From positions 4,148,001 through 4,212,000 of the forward strand of contig CP143946.1 in NCBI GenBank assembly GCA_036419695.1: a DNA stretch of 64,000 nt. The letters run 5' to 3'. Positions 54,416-62,969 of this stretch are shown in pieces. This DNA is from [Clostridium] symbiosum. GTDB lineage: Bacteria > Bacillota > Clostridia > Lachnospirales > Lachnospiraceae. The translations under genes were made by a program, and so were the position numbers. How positions within the stretch are numbered: the stretch's first letter is position 1; every line of letters begins with the position of its first letter. Below the pieces are notes generated by a model, which worked only from the letters and a program-made list of their open reading frames with translations, made no database searches and was not told the origin of the DNA.

Positions 54416-56698
54416 TTATTCCATCCCCCCTTCAAAAAACTCGTCATAGCGGCTGTTTTTTATAAAGAATTCATGGCTCAGTGGGAACTTGGTTATTTCC
54501 CGACCGCTTATTTGACTCACTGCATCACAAATCGCTCCTGCCACAGGTATGATTCCGAGTTCTCCCACGCTTTTCGCACCGTTGGCACTAAATGGTTCAT
54601 AGCTGTCCGCCACAAATAAATGTATTTCCGGCATATCTAATATCAGTGGATTCCGATAATTTAAAAGATCCGCAGAAATCACTTTTTTGGTTAACCTGTC
54701 CACCTCCAAATCCTCCATTAAAGCGTAGCCGACACCCATCTGTATCGCCCCCTCCAATTGTCCCTTGACAATCATCGGATTTATCATCCGGCCGATATCC
54801 ACTGATTCTACAATATGTGTTACTTTTATTGCGTTCTCTTTTTTATAGAATGCCGTTTTAGCCCAACACAATGCAAATGGCGGCGGCGCATCCACCATGT
54901 CCGCTACGGCGCTTCCCATTATGAAAGTACCACGGCAGCGATCGGCGACTACTTTTACGGCTTCTTTGAATCCCAGCATCTTTCCTCTTTGAACAATCTG
55001 GAATTTTTTATCGCGATACTGCACCTCCGCTTCGGCAATTTTGTAGAAACTGGCCAGTTGAACCCTTATCTTGCGGATTATATCTTCACAGGCAAAAGCT
55101 ACTGCATTTCCGGTTAAAAATGCCTGTCCACTTGAAAAACTACCGTAGTTGTATGGGCTGGTGGTCGTATCAAGCTCTGCATGGGTAACGTCCTTCACGT
55201 CAATTCCAAGCTTATCGGCTGCAATCTGCACCATAGCGGTTTCCGCCCCCTGCCCCAGGTCAATTGTGCCCGTCATAAGGTTAACCGTGCCGTCAGGATT
55301 GCAGATAATACAGGAACTGCTCAACGCTTCCAGGGATGATACCGCACTTGTATGGCTGATTAGGTTCATGCCCCATGCCTCTTTTACCTCTTCATCATCC
55401 CGCAGGCCTTCCTTCTCATCAATTTCGCGGCAAATCCGAATGCCGTTCTCAAAGCACTGATCTGCAGGAAATGTGCTCAGAGGCGTGATATTGGAATGCA
55501 TTTTTTCTCCTGGCTTGCATACGTTATCATATCGGAATTTAACTGGATCCCATCCCATTTTCCGGCAAATATCATTGATCATGGACTCTCTGGCGAAACT
55601 CACCTGCGGATTCCCATATCCGCGGAAAGCTCCTGAAACGGGACCATTCGTCAATACACCAATTCCATCAAAACGGAAATTAGGCATGTGATAAGGACAT
55701 TTACGGTCCGGAGCCCCCGTTACAAGTGGAGTATGTGTACAATAAGCCCCTGCATTCGTGTACATAATATGATGGTAGGCAATTAACTGTCCGTCTTTGC
55801 TGACTCCCATTTTCACTTTTGAAAATGAAGCATGGCGCGTGGCCGTCGAGATCATTTCGTCATTTCGTTCATTTACAATCTTTACAGGGCGGTAGATTAA
55901 ATGTGATAAAGCTGCCGCTACGTCCTGATTGTGCAATTCTTCTCTCTGTCCGAAACCTCCGCCGATCATGGCCCGATGCAAAATCACGTCGCATTCCTGA
56001 AGTCCAAACTGTTCTGCTAAAATTCTTCTGTCCTGGTAAGGTGTCTGTGAATTAGCCCAGACTTTCAGCTTGTTGTCACGTGTCCAGTGCGCGATACATG
56101 ATATGGGTTCCATTGGGATCGGGTGCTGGATTGGAGTATGGTAAGTGCCTTCAAAAACATAATCACTCTGGGCAAATCCTTCCTCTAAATCGCCTCTTTC
56201 ACCAATCTTGTGATAAAAACAGTTCGTGTCATAAACATCAGGATTTACCAGAGGAGCGTCTTCCTTCATCGCTTCTTCAATTGTCATAATGGCTGGCAGA
56301 ACCTCATATTCAATTTTGACAGCATCCATCGCCTTTTTACAGATTTCATAAGACTGAGCAACCACTGCTGCGATTCGATCCCCCTCATGTCTGGGATGCA
56401 TCGTCAAAATCTCCTCATCTTTGATCAATGCATCCGAAGGTAAAAAGCCGGTGCAGTTAAACTTAATCTGTGGTACATCCTGGGGACAAAGTATTCCCAA
56501 CACCCCCGGGATCGCTTTTGCTTCTTTTATATCGATCGATTTTACGATTGCATGAGGATATGGGCTGCGGATAATTCCCCCATATGCCATTCCCTGCATT
56601 TCTAAATCATCATGATACTGTGCGCTCCCCGTGACTTTGGAAACAGATTCTATACGGCGGATCGCATTTTTTAAATCCTTTTTACAGCCAATGTCCAT
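54416..56698 (-). CDS. Molybdenum hydroxylase 1, molybdopterin-binding subunit (HcrA-like)
   Basis: A 760-aa catalytic subunit of the xanthine dehydrogenase family, close in length to HcrA. It has IGGGFGQREE, SGAFRGYGNPQ and the C-terminal AKSVGELGIIPVAGA with the active-site Glu. The ATG at 56698 is preferred for GAGAGGG eight bases upstream; a GTG at 56707 overlaps the preceding stop. With the cluster-bearing FAD subunit it may be a reductive dehydroxylase or a reversible hydroxylase. The substrate need not be a CoA ester, since no CoA ligase is encoded nearby. Confidence 0.92.
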   Translation of the reverse strand: MDIGCKKDLKNAIRRIESVSKVTGSAQYHDDLEMQGMAYGGIIRSPYPHAIVKSIDIKEAKAIPGVLGILCPQDVPQIKFNCTGFLPSDALIKDEEILTMHPRHEGDRIAAVVAQSYEICKKAMDAVKIEYEVLPAIMTIEEAMKEDAPLVNPDVYDTNCFYHKIGERGDLEEGFAQSDYVFEGTYHTPIQHPIPMEPISCIAHWTRDNKLKVWANSQTPYQDRRILAEQFGLQECDVILHRAMIGGGFGQREELHNQDVAAALSHLIYRPVKIVNERNDEMISTATRHASFSKVKMGVSKDGQLIAYHHIMYTNAGAYCTHTPLVTGAPDRKCPYHMPNFRFDGIGVLTNGPVSGAFRGYGNPQVSFARESMINDICRKMGWDPVKFRYDNVCKPGEKMHSNITPLSTFPADQCFENGIRICREIDEKEGLRDDEEVKEAWGMNLISHTSAVSSLEALSSSCIICNPDGTVNLMTGTIDLGQGAETAMVQIAADKLGIDVKDVTHAELDTTTSPYNYGSFSSGQAFLTGNAVAFACEDIIRKIRVQLASFYKIAEAEVQYRDKKFQIVQRGKMLGFKEAVKVVADRCRGTFIMGSAVADMVDAPPPFALCWAKTAFYKKENAIKVTHIVESVDIGRMINPMIVKGQLEGAIQMGVGYALMEDLEVDRLTKKVISADLLNYRNPLILDMPEIHLFVADSYEPFSANGAKSVGELGIIPVAGAICDAVSQISGREITKFPLSHEFFIKNSRYDEFFEGGME

Positions 56699-56703
56699 TC
56701 TGA

Positions 56704-57183
56704 TCACCCTCTCATGATAGCGGCAGCCTTCTTTACTGCATTTTCAATCGCAACATAACCGGTACAGCGGCAGATGTTACCCGCCAGGCCATATCGTATC
56801 TGACTTTCCGTCGGATCAGGATGCTCCTCCAGCAGTTTTTTAATGGCAAGAACCATTCCCGGTGTACAAAAACCGCACTGTACGGCACCTTCATCGATCA
56901 AAGCCTCCTGAATCGGATGAAGCGACGCATCCGTGGATATCCCCTCAATTGTCACAATTTTTGCTCCGTCGGCTTGCACCGCAAGCACATGGCATGAGTA
57001 AACAATTTCATCGTTCATGATTACCGTACATGCCCCACACTCCCCATTGTCACAGCTCTTTTTTGTACCCTTTAACTTTAAATCTTCTCTGATGAAATCC
57101 AAAAGAGTTACGGATGTCTTGACCACACGCTGATAGGTAACTCCATTCACCTCAATACATATAGTCTTATAAAATTCGTTCAT
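56704..57183 (-). CDS. Molybdenum hydroxylase 1, 2Fe-2S subunit (HcrC-like)
   Basis: A 159-aa small subunit with cluster motifs SCDNGECGACT, CGFCTPGM and NICRCTGY. First gene of the operon. The start at 57183 (MNEFYKTI) is chosen for AGGAGGTGGAA; the frame is open to 57288 but without a site. Confidence 0.95.
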   Translation of the reverse strand: MNEFYKTICIEVNGVTYQRVVKTSVTLLDFIREDLKLKGTKKSCDNGECGACTVIMNDEIVYSCHVLAVQADGAKIVTIEGISTDASLHPIQEALIDEGAVQCGFCTPGMVLAIKKLLEEHPDPTESQIRYGLAGNICRCTGYVAIENAVKKAAAIMRG

Positions 57184-57428
57184 TTCCACCTCCTGGCCTA
57201 AAACCTGGCCGGTACTTTTCAAGTTCAAATTAACACGACAGTATGTTTGGTTACGATAGTCTGCTATCCACAATGTCTTATAAAGCACTATGGAGTTCTT
57301 GGGCTAAAATTGTTTTGCCCCTCCCCACTTCACCCCCCATCTATTTCCTACTCTTTTGACCTTCTCCCCCCTCACTAATCCTGAGTAAATGTTATGTATA
57401 CTCCTTCCGCGCTAACTTGCATACAACC

Positions 57429-57457
57429 ATTATAATTGTTGAATTCAAGCTTGTCAA
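57429..57457 (-). promoter_or_regulatory. Consensus promoter of the molybdenum-hydroxylase operon
   Basis: Minus-strand TTGACA (57452-57457), exactly 17 bp, then TATAAT (57429-57434), both perfect. The palindrome TTGAATTCAA (57439-57448) fills the spacer and is a candidate repressor site, plausibly for the GntR/FCD protein at 44587. The untranslated leader would be about 240 nt. Confidence 0.85.
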
Positions 57458-57471
57458 GCTGATATTTCGCC

Positions 57472-58257
57472 CTATTTGAGCGTCAAAAAACTGTGCCCAT
57501 ATTTAATCATATCCAGCCTTGGATAAAGGGTTCTGAGCTTTGGTAAGATCTCCTGTATTCCATCCTGCCTGCAGTTAATTGTTCCTTCAATTCCGCCATT
57601 TTTCAGGAGTATAATTCTGTCACAATATCGCAGTGCATAATCAGGATCATGAAGCGCCAGCAAGGCACTATATCCTTTTTCCCTGTTAATAAGGCGGATT
57701 TGTTCAAATATAAGGCGTTTATTTTCATAATCGAGGCCGCTGTCCGGTTCGTCAAACAGCATAACAGGTGCATTCTGTACCATTGCTCTGGCTAAAATCG
57801 CCATCTGTTTCTGTCCTTCACTGAGCGAGAGAAAATCTTCGTGAGCTTTATTTCCAAGCCCTATGTAGTCCAGCATTGCTACAGCCAGGCTTCTGTCACG
57901 GGCTGTAGGGGTCTGATACCATCTAAGCCTTGGGTTCACTCCCATCAGGACAACATCAACCGTAGCAATGTGGTACATAATACTGTGTTTTTGTGGAATA
58001 TAGCTGACAAGGGATGAAATCTCCCTCCCTGTCATTTTTCTGGCGGTTCGGCTGCAGAGTTCCCATTTATCAGCCGTAGAGGGAAGAAGGCCGCAGACCG
58101 CTTTCAAAAGGGTTGTTTTTCCCGAGCCATTTAAGCCCAAAAGAGCCGTAATCTCACCGGCCTCCAAGTTAAAAGACACATCTCTTAAAATTTTCTTCTT
58201 TCCACATTCATAAGAAACCCGCAGGTTTTTCACCTGCAACAAAGGATTTTTTTCCAA
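57472..58257 (-). CDS. FecE/BtuD-like ABC transporter ATP-binding protein
   Basis: A 261-aa ATPase of the iron-siderophore/cobalamin/molybdate class II importer family. Walker A is GLNGSGKTT, the signature is LSEGQKQM (Glu in the LSGGQ position) and Walker B is VMLFDEPDSGLD. A TTG at 58257 is the likely start, 7 nt after AAAGGAGG and 2 nt after the permease stop; reading from 58287 would ignore this site. Partner of the next two genes. Confidence 0.92.
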   Translation of the reverse strand: MEKNPLLQVKNLRVSYECGKKKILRDVSFNLEAGEITALLGLNGSGKTTLLKAVCGLLPSTADKWELCSRTARKMTGREISSLVSYIPQKHSIMYHIATVDVVLMGVNPRLRWYQTPTARDRSLAVAMLDYIGLGNKAHEDFLSLSEGQKQMAILARAMVQNAPVMLFDEPDSGLDYENKRLIFEQIRLINREKGYSALLALHDPDYALRYCDRIILLKNGGIEGTINCRQDGIQEILPKLRTLYPRLDMIKYGHSFLTLK

Positions 58258-58259
58258 AT

Positions 58260-59261
58260 TTATGCCTCCTTTCTGCTTAGAAGCCATAATAGAATCGGAA
58301 CTCCGATGAGTGAGGTAAAAATGCTGACAGGTATCTCACTGGCAGAAAAGCTCCTCGCTCCGATATCAGATACTAAAATTATGAACCCGCCAATTATCCC
58401 GGAAGCCACCGCCGTTATAAAATCGCTTTTTCCAAATGCCATTCTGGCAATATGAGGGGCAATCAGGCCTATAAAAGAAATGCTCCCGGTAACACTGATA
58501 CTGGCCGCCACCATCAACGTGGTCAGCCCCAGGACGATGATGCGGTTTATATGTACCGACACTCCCAGCATTTGTGCTTCATCATCGGAAAGCGTCAAAA
58601 GATTGATCCTCCATCGCAGTAGTATAAGACCCATAAATGCAAATATAACGAGAGGTCCGGCCACCTTAAGTTTATCTGCCGTCATACCTGCAAAGCTTCC
58701 CATTGACCAATAATCAATTGATGCCAATTGCCGTTCCGGATCCGCCATATACTTCATGGTCATGATAAAAGCATCCGAGAGTGCTTTTACCGCAACCCCG
58801 GCCAGCACAAAGTCAGCTGCGGAGCGCCGCTTTGCCGTTCCGGCTAAAAAAACAGCAAGCGAGACAGCTAAAATCCCACCGGCAAACGCACTGCCGGCAG
58901 CCAAAGCCACTCCTCCATGCAGGCATACAATAGCAAAAGCTGCCCCTGCGTTGGCTCCACTGGAAACTCCAATAAGATCCGGGGACGCCAAAGGATTGTG
59001 AAAGATATTCTGATAAATAGAGCCGGCCACACTCAGGCCGGCTCCTGCTAAGAATGCCATAATTGTCCTGGGGAAACGGAGAGTAAAAAATACTCTCGCA
59101 GCCATTTCATCCATCTCCCGTCCCCTAAAAATACCTGTCACTTCTTTTGGAGCTATTGGATACTTTCCCACTAAGAGGGAAACATAAAATACCATTGCCG
59201 TAAGGCACAGGATGATACCGAAAATTACCGCTGTTTTTTTTCTATTACTCTTAATCACCAT
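58260..59261 (-). CDS. FecCD-family ABC transporter permease
   Basis: A 333-aa membrane permease with about ten hydrophobic segments and the FecCD signatures RFPRTIMAFLAGAGLSVAGSIYQ and NPLASPDLIGVSSGANAG, ending in the cytoplasmic-loop GxxxPHIARM pattern (GLIAPHIARMAFG). The substrate is Fe-siderophore, haem, cobalamin, molybdate or another metal complex. Beside a molybdenum-hydroxylase operon, molybdate (MolBCA-like) is an attractive inference. Confidence 0.93.
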   Translation of the reverse strand: MVIKSNRKKTAVIFGIILCLTAMVFYVSLLVGKYPIAPKEVTGIFRGREMDEMAARVFFTLRFPRTIMAFLAGAGLSVAGSIYQNIFHNPLASPDLIGVSSGANAGAAFAIVCLHGGVALAAGSAFAGGILAVSLAVFLAGTAKRRSAADFVLAGVAVKALSDAFIMTMKYMADPERQLASIDYWSMGSFAGMTADKLKVAGPLVIFAFMGLILLRWRINLLTLSDDEAQMLGVSVHINRIIVLGLTTLMVAASISVTGSISFIGLIAPHIARMAFGKSDFITAVASGIIGGFIILVSDIGARSFSASEIPVSIFTSLIGVPILLWLLSRKEA

Positions 59262-59291
59262 TTATGTTCCATTCCCCCAGTATCATCATAG

Positions 59292-60386
59292 TTATTGCGT
59301 AATAAGTGAACTGTCAATCTCTATTCCGTAAAACTCGTTATAAAATGCAGCCGCATCTTTTTTAAATGTTTCAAACGGATATGCCTCTTCATTTATAATC
59401 GAGCCCAGCCACATACTGCCAAGAATTCCGGACGGTACCGGTGAATCCCACGCTTCAAAAGCATACGGCATCTCATATACTGCTTTGTTTTGTACGGCTT
59501 TCAGATCCTTCAGCAGATCATTTTCAAAAACATCCTCTTTTGTATAATCTGCCTCTGAGGAAATAATGATATAATCAGGATTATAAGTCAGCAGTTTTTC
59601 ATAGGAAATATTTGACCAGCCCGCGTCCGTCAAATCCTCCGCCACATTGATACCTCCAGCCATTTCGATCATTTCATTCTGATACATGTTTTTACCAGCT
59701 GTCCGTAAAATATCGGCATTGCCGGATATATATATTGATGGTCTTGCTCCCTGATTCTTATCTTCTTCCGCGAGCGATGCCAGCCACGTTGTTTTTTCAT
59801 CGAAATATGTTAAAAGCTGATCCGCACGCTCACTGGCGCCTGTTGCTTCGGCTACACTCATAATTGTCTTTTTAAGTTCATCCATGCTCTCGGGATTTAC
59901 CACTAAACTGTTAATTCCCAAATCGGCTAATATATCCGCCTGTTCGGCCTGTTTTTGAGGAAGTATCACCAAATCTGGTTCCAATGCCACACATCCCTCC
60001 AAATCAAACTCCTTAGCCGTTCCTACGTTTGGAAGCTGCAATAGCTCCGGAGCCGCCAATTTGTAGATCGGCCTTTTATCAGCTTTTGCTTCAATGCCAA
60101 CAATGCGTTCTTTCAGGCCAAGGGCAATGAGCATAGATGTGGTAATATAATATCCACTTACAATTCTTTCGACCGATTGTCCAGATTCAGTAATTCCTTT
60201 TGTTTCTACTTCATCTTCATCAAGGTTCATCTGCTCTGCAGTGACCGTGGCCGTAGTCTCTTCTGTGTTTCCTTCCGTTATATTTGCTGCGGTTTCTCTT
60301 CCATTACCGCACCCCACTGACACGACTGCCAGTGCGGCAGCGATTAAAAGTGATGAAATTCTTTTTGGATACTTAAATTTTTTCAT
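59292..60386 (-). CDS. Class II ABC transporter substrate-binding lipoprotein (BtuF/FepB/MolA-like)
   Basis: A 364-aa lipoprotein: lipobox VSVGC (Cys26), a Thr/Glu-rich linker and a helical-backbone binding fold with two lobes (ERIVGIEAKADKR..., LEPDLVILPQKQ and GGINVAEDLTDAGWSNISYEKLLTYNPDYIIIS split). It starts the three-gene operon binding protein-permease-ATPase. The ligand is unknown. Confidence 0.92.
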   Translation of the reverse strand: MKKFKYPKRISSLLIAAALAVVSVGCGNGRETAANITEGNTEETTATVTAEQMNLDEDEVETKGITESGQSVERIVSGYYITTSMLIALGLKERIVGIEAKADKRPIYKLAAPELLQLPNVGTAKEFDLEGCVALEPDLVILPQKQAEQADILADLGINSLVVNPESMDELKKTIMSVAEATGASERADQLLTYFDEKTTWLASLAEEDKNQGARPSIYISGNADILRTAGKNMYQNEMIEMAGGINVAEDLTDAGWSNISYEKLLTYNPDYIIISSEADYTKEDVFENDLLKDLKAVQNKAVYEMPYAFEAWDSPVPSGILGSMWLGSIINEEAYPFETFKKDAAAFYNEFYGIEIDSSLITQ

Positions 60387-60458
60387 GTTTCCTCCCTATT
60401 TTTTGTCCATAAAATACCGACAAATAGTAACTGTATTTATAAACAATCTGCTTAAAGC

Positions 60459-60510
60459 CTGTATACAGATTGTATATTTAAATTATAATAAAATAATTGC
60501 AAAATGTCTA
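60459..60510 (-). promoter_or_regulatory. Promoter and palindrome upstream of the metal-type ABC importer
   Basis: Minus-strand TAGACA (60505-60510), 17 bp, TATAAT (60482-60487). The palindrome CTGTATACAG (60459-60468) lies about 14 bp downstream of the -10 box and could bind a metal- or molybdate-responsive repressor. Confidence 0.65.
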
Positions 60511-60685
60511 TCCTTTTGGATGAAAAATTATACTTTTGTAAAACTTCTCTCAGCAAGTTTAATAACAAAGAATTCTGTTTACCGGACTCGCGCGCCAGGC
60601 GCGGCCACATAGCGGCATATTACACCTTGGCGTGAGTGCGCCTCCTGCCCGGAGGGCTTTTAATATCATGGAAGTATCCTATTAT
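60511..60685. other. Spacer between the ABC importer promoter and the ridA terminator
   Basis: No gene seen. Contains a GC-rich stretch around 60588-60660 (CGCGCGCCAGGCGCGG and GAGTGCGCCTCCTGCCC) with local inverted repeats of unknown role. Confidence 0.35.
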
Positions 60686-60690
60686 ATTAA

Positions 60691-60716
60691 AAAGACCCGG
60701 CCTTCCGGCCGGATCT
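60691..60716 (-). terminator. Terminator of the thioesterase-cvfB-ridA operon
   Basis: GACCCGGCC (60694-60702) pairs with GGCCGGATC (60707-60715, one mismatch), loop TTCC. On the minus strand it is followed by TTTTTAATA. Confidence 0.85.
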
Positions 60717-60765
60717 TCCGTTCACTCATCTGTAATTCTTCAAACTGTAATTCTTTAAGCTTCAA

Positions 60766-61140
60766 TTATTTTAAAGCAATTGCTTCCATCTCCATCAGAA
60801 CATCTTTCGGCAGTCTGGCAACTTCCACGCAGGAACGTGCCGGGCAGTCACCCTCAAAGTATCTGGCATAGATCTCATTAATCTTTGTGAATTCGCCCAT
60901 GTCTTTGATAAATACGGTTGTCTTGATTACATTGGCCATTGAGGAACCTGCCGCCTCTAAAAGGTTTTTTACATTCTCCATCACCTGCTCGGCCTGTGCT
61001 TCGATTCCCTCAGGAATTACGCCTGTAGCCGGGTTTACCGGAATCTGGCCGGATGTGTAGACAATGCCGTTTACCTCAATCGCCTGTGAATAAGGTCCGA
61101 TTGCTGCCGGTGCGTTTTCTGTGCTGATTACTTTCTTCAT
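60766..61140 (-). CDS. ridA: RidA family reactive intermediate deaminase
   Basis: A 124-aa trimeric enzyme that hydrolyses reactive enamines/imines such as 2-aminoacrylate. Family features are visible: APAAIGPYSQAI at the N-terminus, VYTSGQIPVNPATG, and the C-terminal RSCVEVARLPKDVLMEMEAIA with the substrate-binding Arg and Glu. The ATG at 61140 fits GAGGA better than the one at 61146. It follows cvfB by 10 bp. Confidence 0.95.
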   Translation of the reverse strand: MKKVISTENAPAAIGPYSQAIEVNGIVYTSGQIPVNPATGVIPEGIEAQAEQVMENVKNLLEAAGSSMANVIKTTVFIKDMGEFTKINEIYARYFEGDCPARSCVEVARLPKDVLMEMEAIALK

Positions 61141-61150
61141 GTTCATTTCC

Positions 61151-61990
61151 TCACTTTCCTTTTCTTTTGATACTTTTTTCTGTTATCTCTATTTTACCTT
61201 CTTTTAAGAGATGTCCTACGGCTCGCTTAAATGCATTCTTGCTCAGGCCCAGTTCCCGTTTGATCACTTCGGGATCCGCTTTGTCATTGAAGGGAAGGAC
61301 TCCGTCAAACTCATCAACCACCTTCATCACCAGATCCACATCGGTATCCATCTGCAGATATGCTTTATCCCTCAGGCTCAAATCCAGCTTTCCGTCTTCC
61401 CTGACTTTCGTCACGCGGGCTTTCAGCACCTCGCCGGGATGGCAGCTGGAAAACAGTTCCTTCTTCGGGATCAATCCATAATATTTATCATCGACAGCCA
61501 CAAAGGCTCCCAGATTCTCATTGATTTCATAGACACGGCATTCTACCCAGTCGTCCTTTTTATATGGCGCATTGCTGTTCATATAGGAGTATACCTTTGT
61601 CGTCGCCGCCAGCCGGCCGCTCTTGTCCACATAAAGGGCTACAAGACATTCTTCACCGACACGCACCTTATGGTTCTGCTCCTTAAAAGGAAGCAGCAGT
61701 TCTTTTTCCAGACCCATGTCCAGGAATGCACCTATTTTGGACACATCGGTCACCTTAAGGAGCGCGGTTTCTCCCACCTGCAGCTTCGGCATAGTTGCCG
61801 TCGCGATCAGACGGTCCTCCGAATCCTTATAAATAAATACGCGGAGCCTGTCTCCCGTCTTTGTCCCTGCGGGCACCTGTTTCTTCGGCAGAAGCACGGA
61901 AGCCTCCGCGTCCTCCTTCTCACCCAGGTAAACGCCGAACTCCTTTTCCCGGAGTACTTCCAGTTCCTGTACTTTTCCCAGTTCTATCAT
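61151..61990 (-). CDS. cvfB: CvfB/YitL family S1 RNA-binding protein
   Basis: A 279-aa protein of the conserved virulence factor B family. It has three tandem S1-like domains (N-terminal KVQELEVLREKEFGVYLG, middle VGETALLKVTDVSKIGAFLDMGLEKELLLPF, third near LGAFVAVDDKYYGLIPKKELF) and a C-terminal winged helix (REL GLSKNAFKRAVGHLLKEGKI region). It binds RNA; the role is probably post-transcriptional. The ATG at 61990 is 1 bp past the thioesterase stop. Confidence 0.93.
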   Translation of the reverse strand: MIELGKVQELEVLREKEFGVYLGEKEDAEASVLLPKKQVPAGTKTGDRLRVFIYKDSEDRLIATATMPKLQVGETALLKVTDVSKIGAFLDMGLEKELLLPFKEQNHKVRVGEECLVALYVDKSGRLAATTKVYSYMNSNAPYKKDDWVECRVYEINENLGAFVAVDDKYYGLIPKKELFSSCHPGEVLKARVTKVREDGKLDLSLRDKAYLQMDTDVDLVMKVVDEFDGVLPFNDKADPEVIKRELGLSKNAFKRAVGHLLKEGKIEITEKSIKRKGK

Positions 61991-61991
61991 G

Positions 61992-62714
61992 TCATTCGTC
62001 CTCTCTTTTCTCAGCCAGCCATATGTTGGCAAACACATTCCCGGAAACGTCCTGTAAAGACACCACATATCCCTCCGGAATTCTTCCTATCTTCGGATAC
62101 ATCACGTCTCCGAGCACCGCGGCCTTCTTATATTCCGTCCTCAGTTCCCGGACTGCGAATTTCTCAGGCAGAAGCTCCCTGGCAATCTCCACATACTGCG
62201 CATTATTCACATGCTGGTTCGTATCAATATGATGTCTTGCCGCCGTGACCGGTTCCCCGCCCACGTAATCTTTTGGCAAAAGGATTTTTCTCGGCGCAGC
62301 CGGAAGCGGAAGTTTCTCCTCCCCCTGCCCATATCCCCGTATTTCATCCTCGGTCACCCTGGCCGGGCAGTTCTTCTCCAAATCATAGAAAAACCAGCAG
62401 GAATCCGCCCTCACAAGATAGTTTCCATCCAAATCGGTAATCGTAAAGTTCCGGTATCCATAGATTCCCCTGAAACCGTAAGGCCAGGTTGATATCCTGA
62501 TACGCTCGCCAAGCCCCGGACAACGGTCAATCAGAATCTGCCACGTATTCAGCCACCAGGCCCTCTTCTTATCGTACAGATAAGAAAGTCCCAGTTTCAA
62601 ATCTTCCGACTGGAATGTAGAACAGTCCTGCAGATAATTCATAATCCCAGTCACCGACAGGCGGCCGTTCTCATCCATCTCGCTGTACCGCACTCTGCTT
62701 TCAAATGTATACAT
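61992..62714 (-). CDS. Acyl-ACP thioesterase
   Basis: A 240-aa double hot-dog protein of the FatA/FatB bacterial family. It releases fatty acids from acyl carrier protein. The N-terminal RVRYSEMDENGRLSVTGIMNYLQDCS and the catalytic region HHIDTNQHVNNAQYVEIA (Asn/His) are clear. The start at 62714 follows GAGGTGG; an upstream start at 62732 has no site. First gene of the operon with cvfB and ridA. Confidence 0.93.
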   Translation of the reverse strand: MYTFESRVRYSEMDENGRLSVTGIMNYLQDCSTFQSEDLKLGLSYLYDKKRAWWLNTWQILIDRCPGLGERIRISTWPYGFRGIYGYRNFTITDLDGNYLVRADSCWFFYDLEKNCPARVTEDEIRGYGQGEEKLPLPAAPRKILLPKDYVGGEPVTAARHHIDTNQHVNNAQYVEIARELLPEKFAVRELRTEYKKAAVLGDVMYPKIGRIPEGYVVSLQDVSGNVFANIWLAEKREDE

Positions 62715-62782
62715 AGTCCACCTCGCTGTCATACCGTCCCTGCACCCTCTATCGATAGCCGCCGGACCGGTATCCTGCTGAT

Positions 62783-62811
62783 ATTATAGCTGATTCTGCC
62801 GGACTTGTCTA
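62783..62811 (-). promoter_or_regulatory. Promoter of the thioesterase operon
   Basis: Minus-strand TAGACA (62806-62811), 17 bp, TATAAT (62783-62788). ATCGAT words flank it on both sides. Confidence 0.7.
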
Positions 62812-62898
62812 TCGATTCTCTGCCGGCAATTGTTCTATCTAAATACAGACAACATGTGCATAAATTGATAGTTCCCTTGATTATAACTTTTACCACAA

Positions 62899-62927
62899 TT
62901 GAGTAAATTGAAATAACATTGTATAAT
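62899..62927 (+). promoter_or_regulatory. Promoter of the small membrane protein gene
   Basis: TTGAGT (62899-62904), 17 bp, TATAAT (62922-62927) in AT-rich DNA, about 40 bp before the predicted start codon. Confidence 0.6.
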
Positions 62928-62969
62928 AAAACTAAATAATTATTATTTCATATTATGAGGGTGATATAC

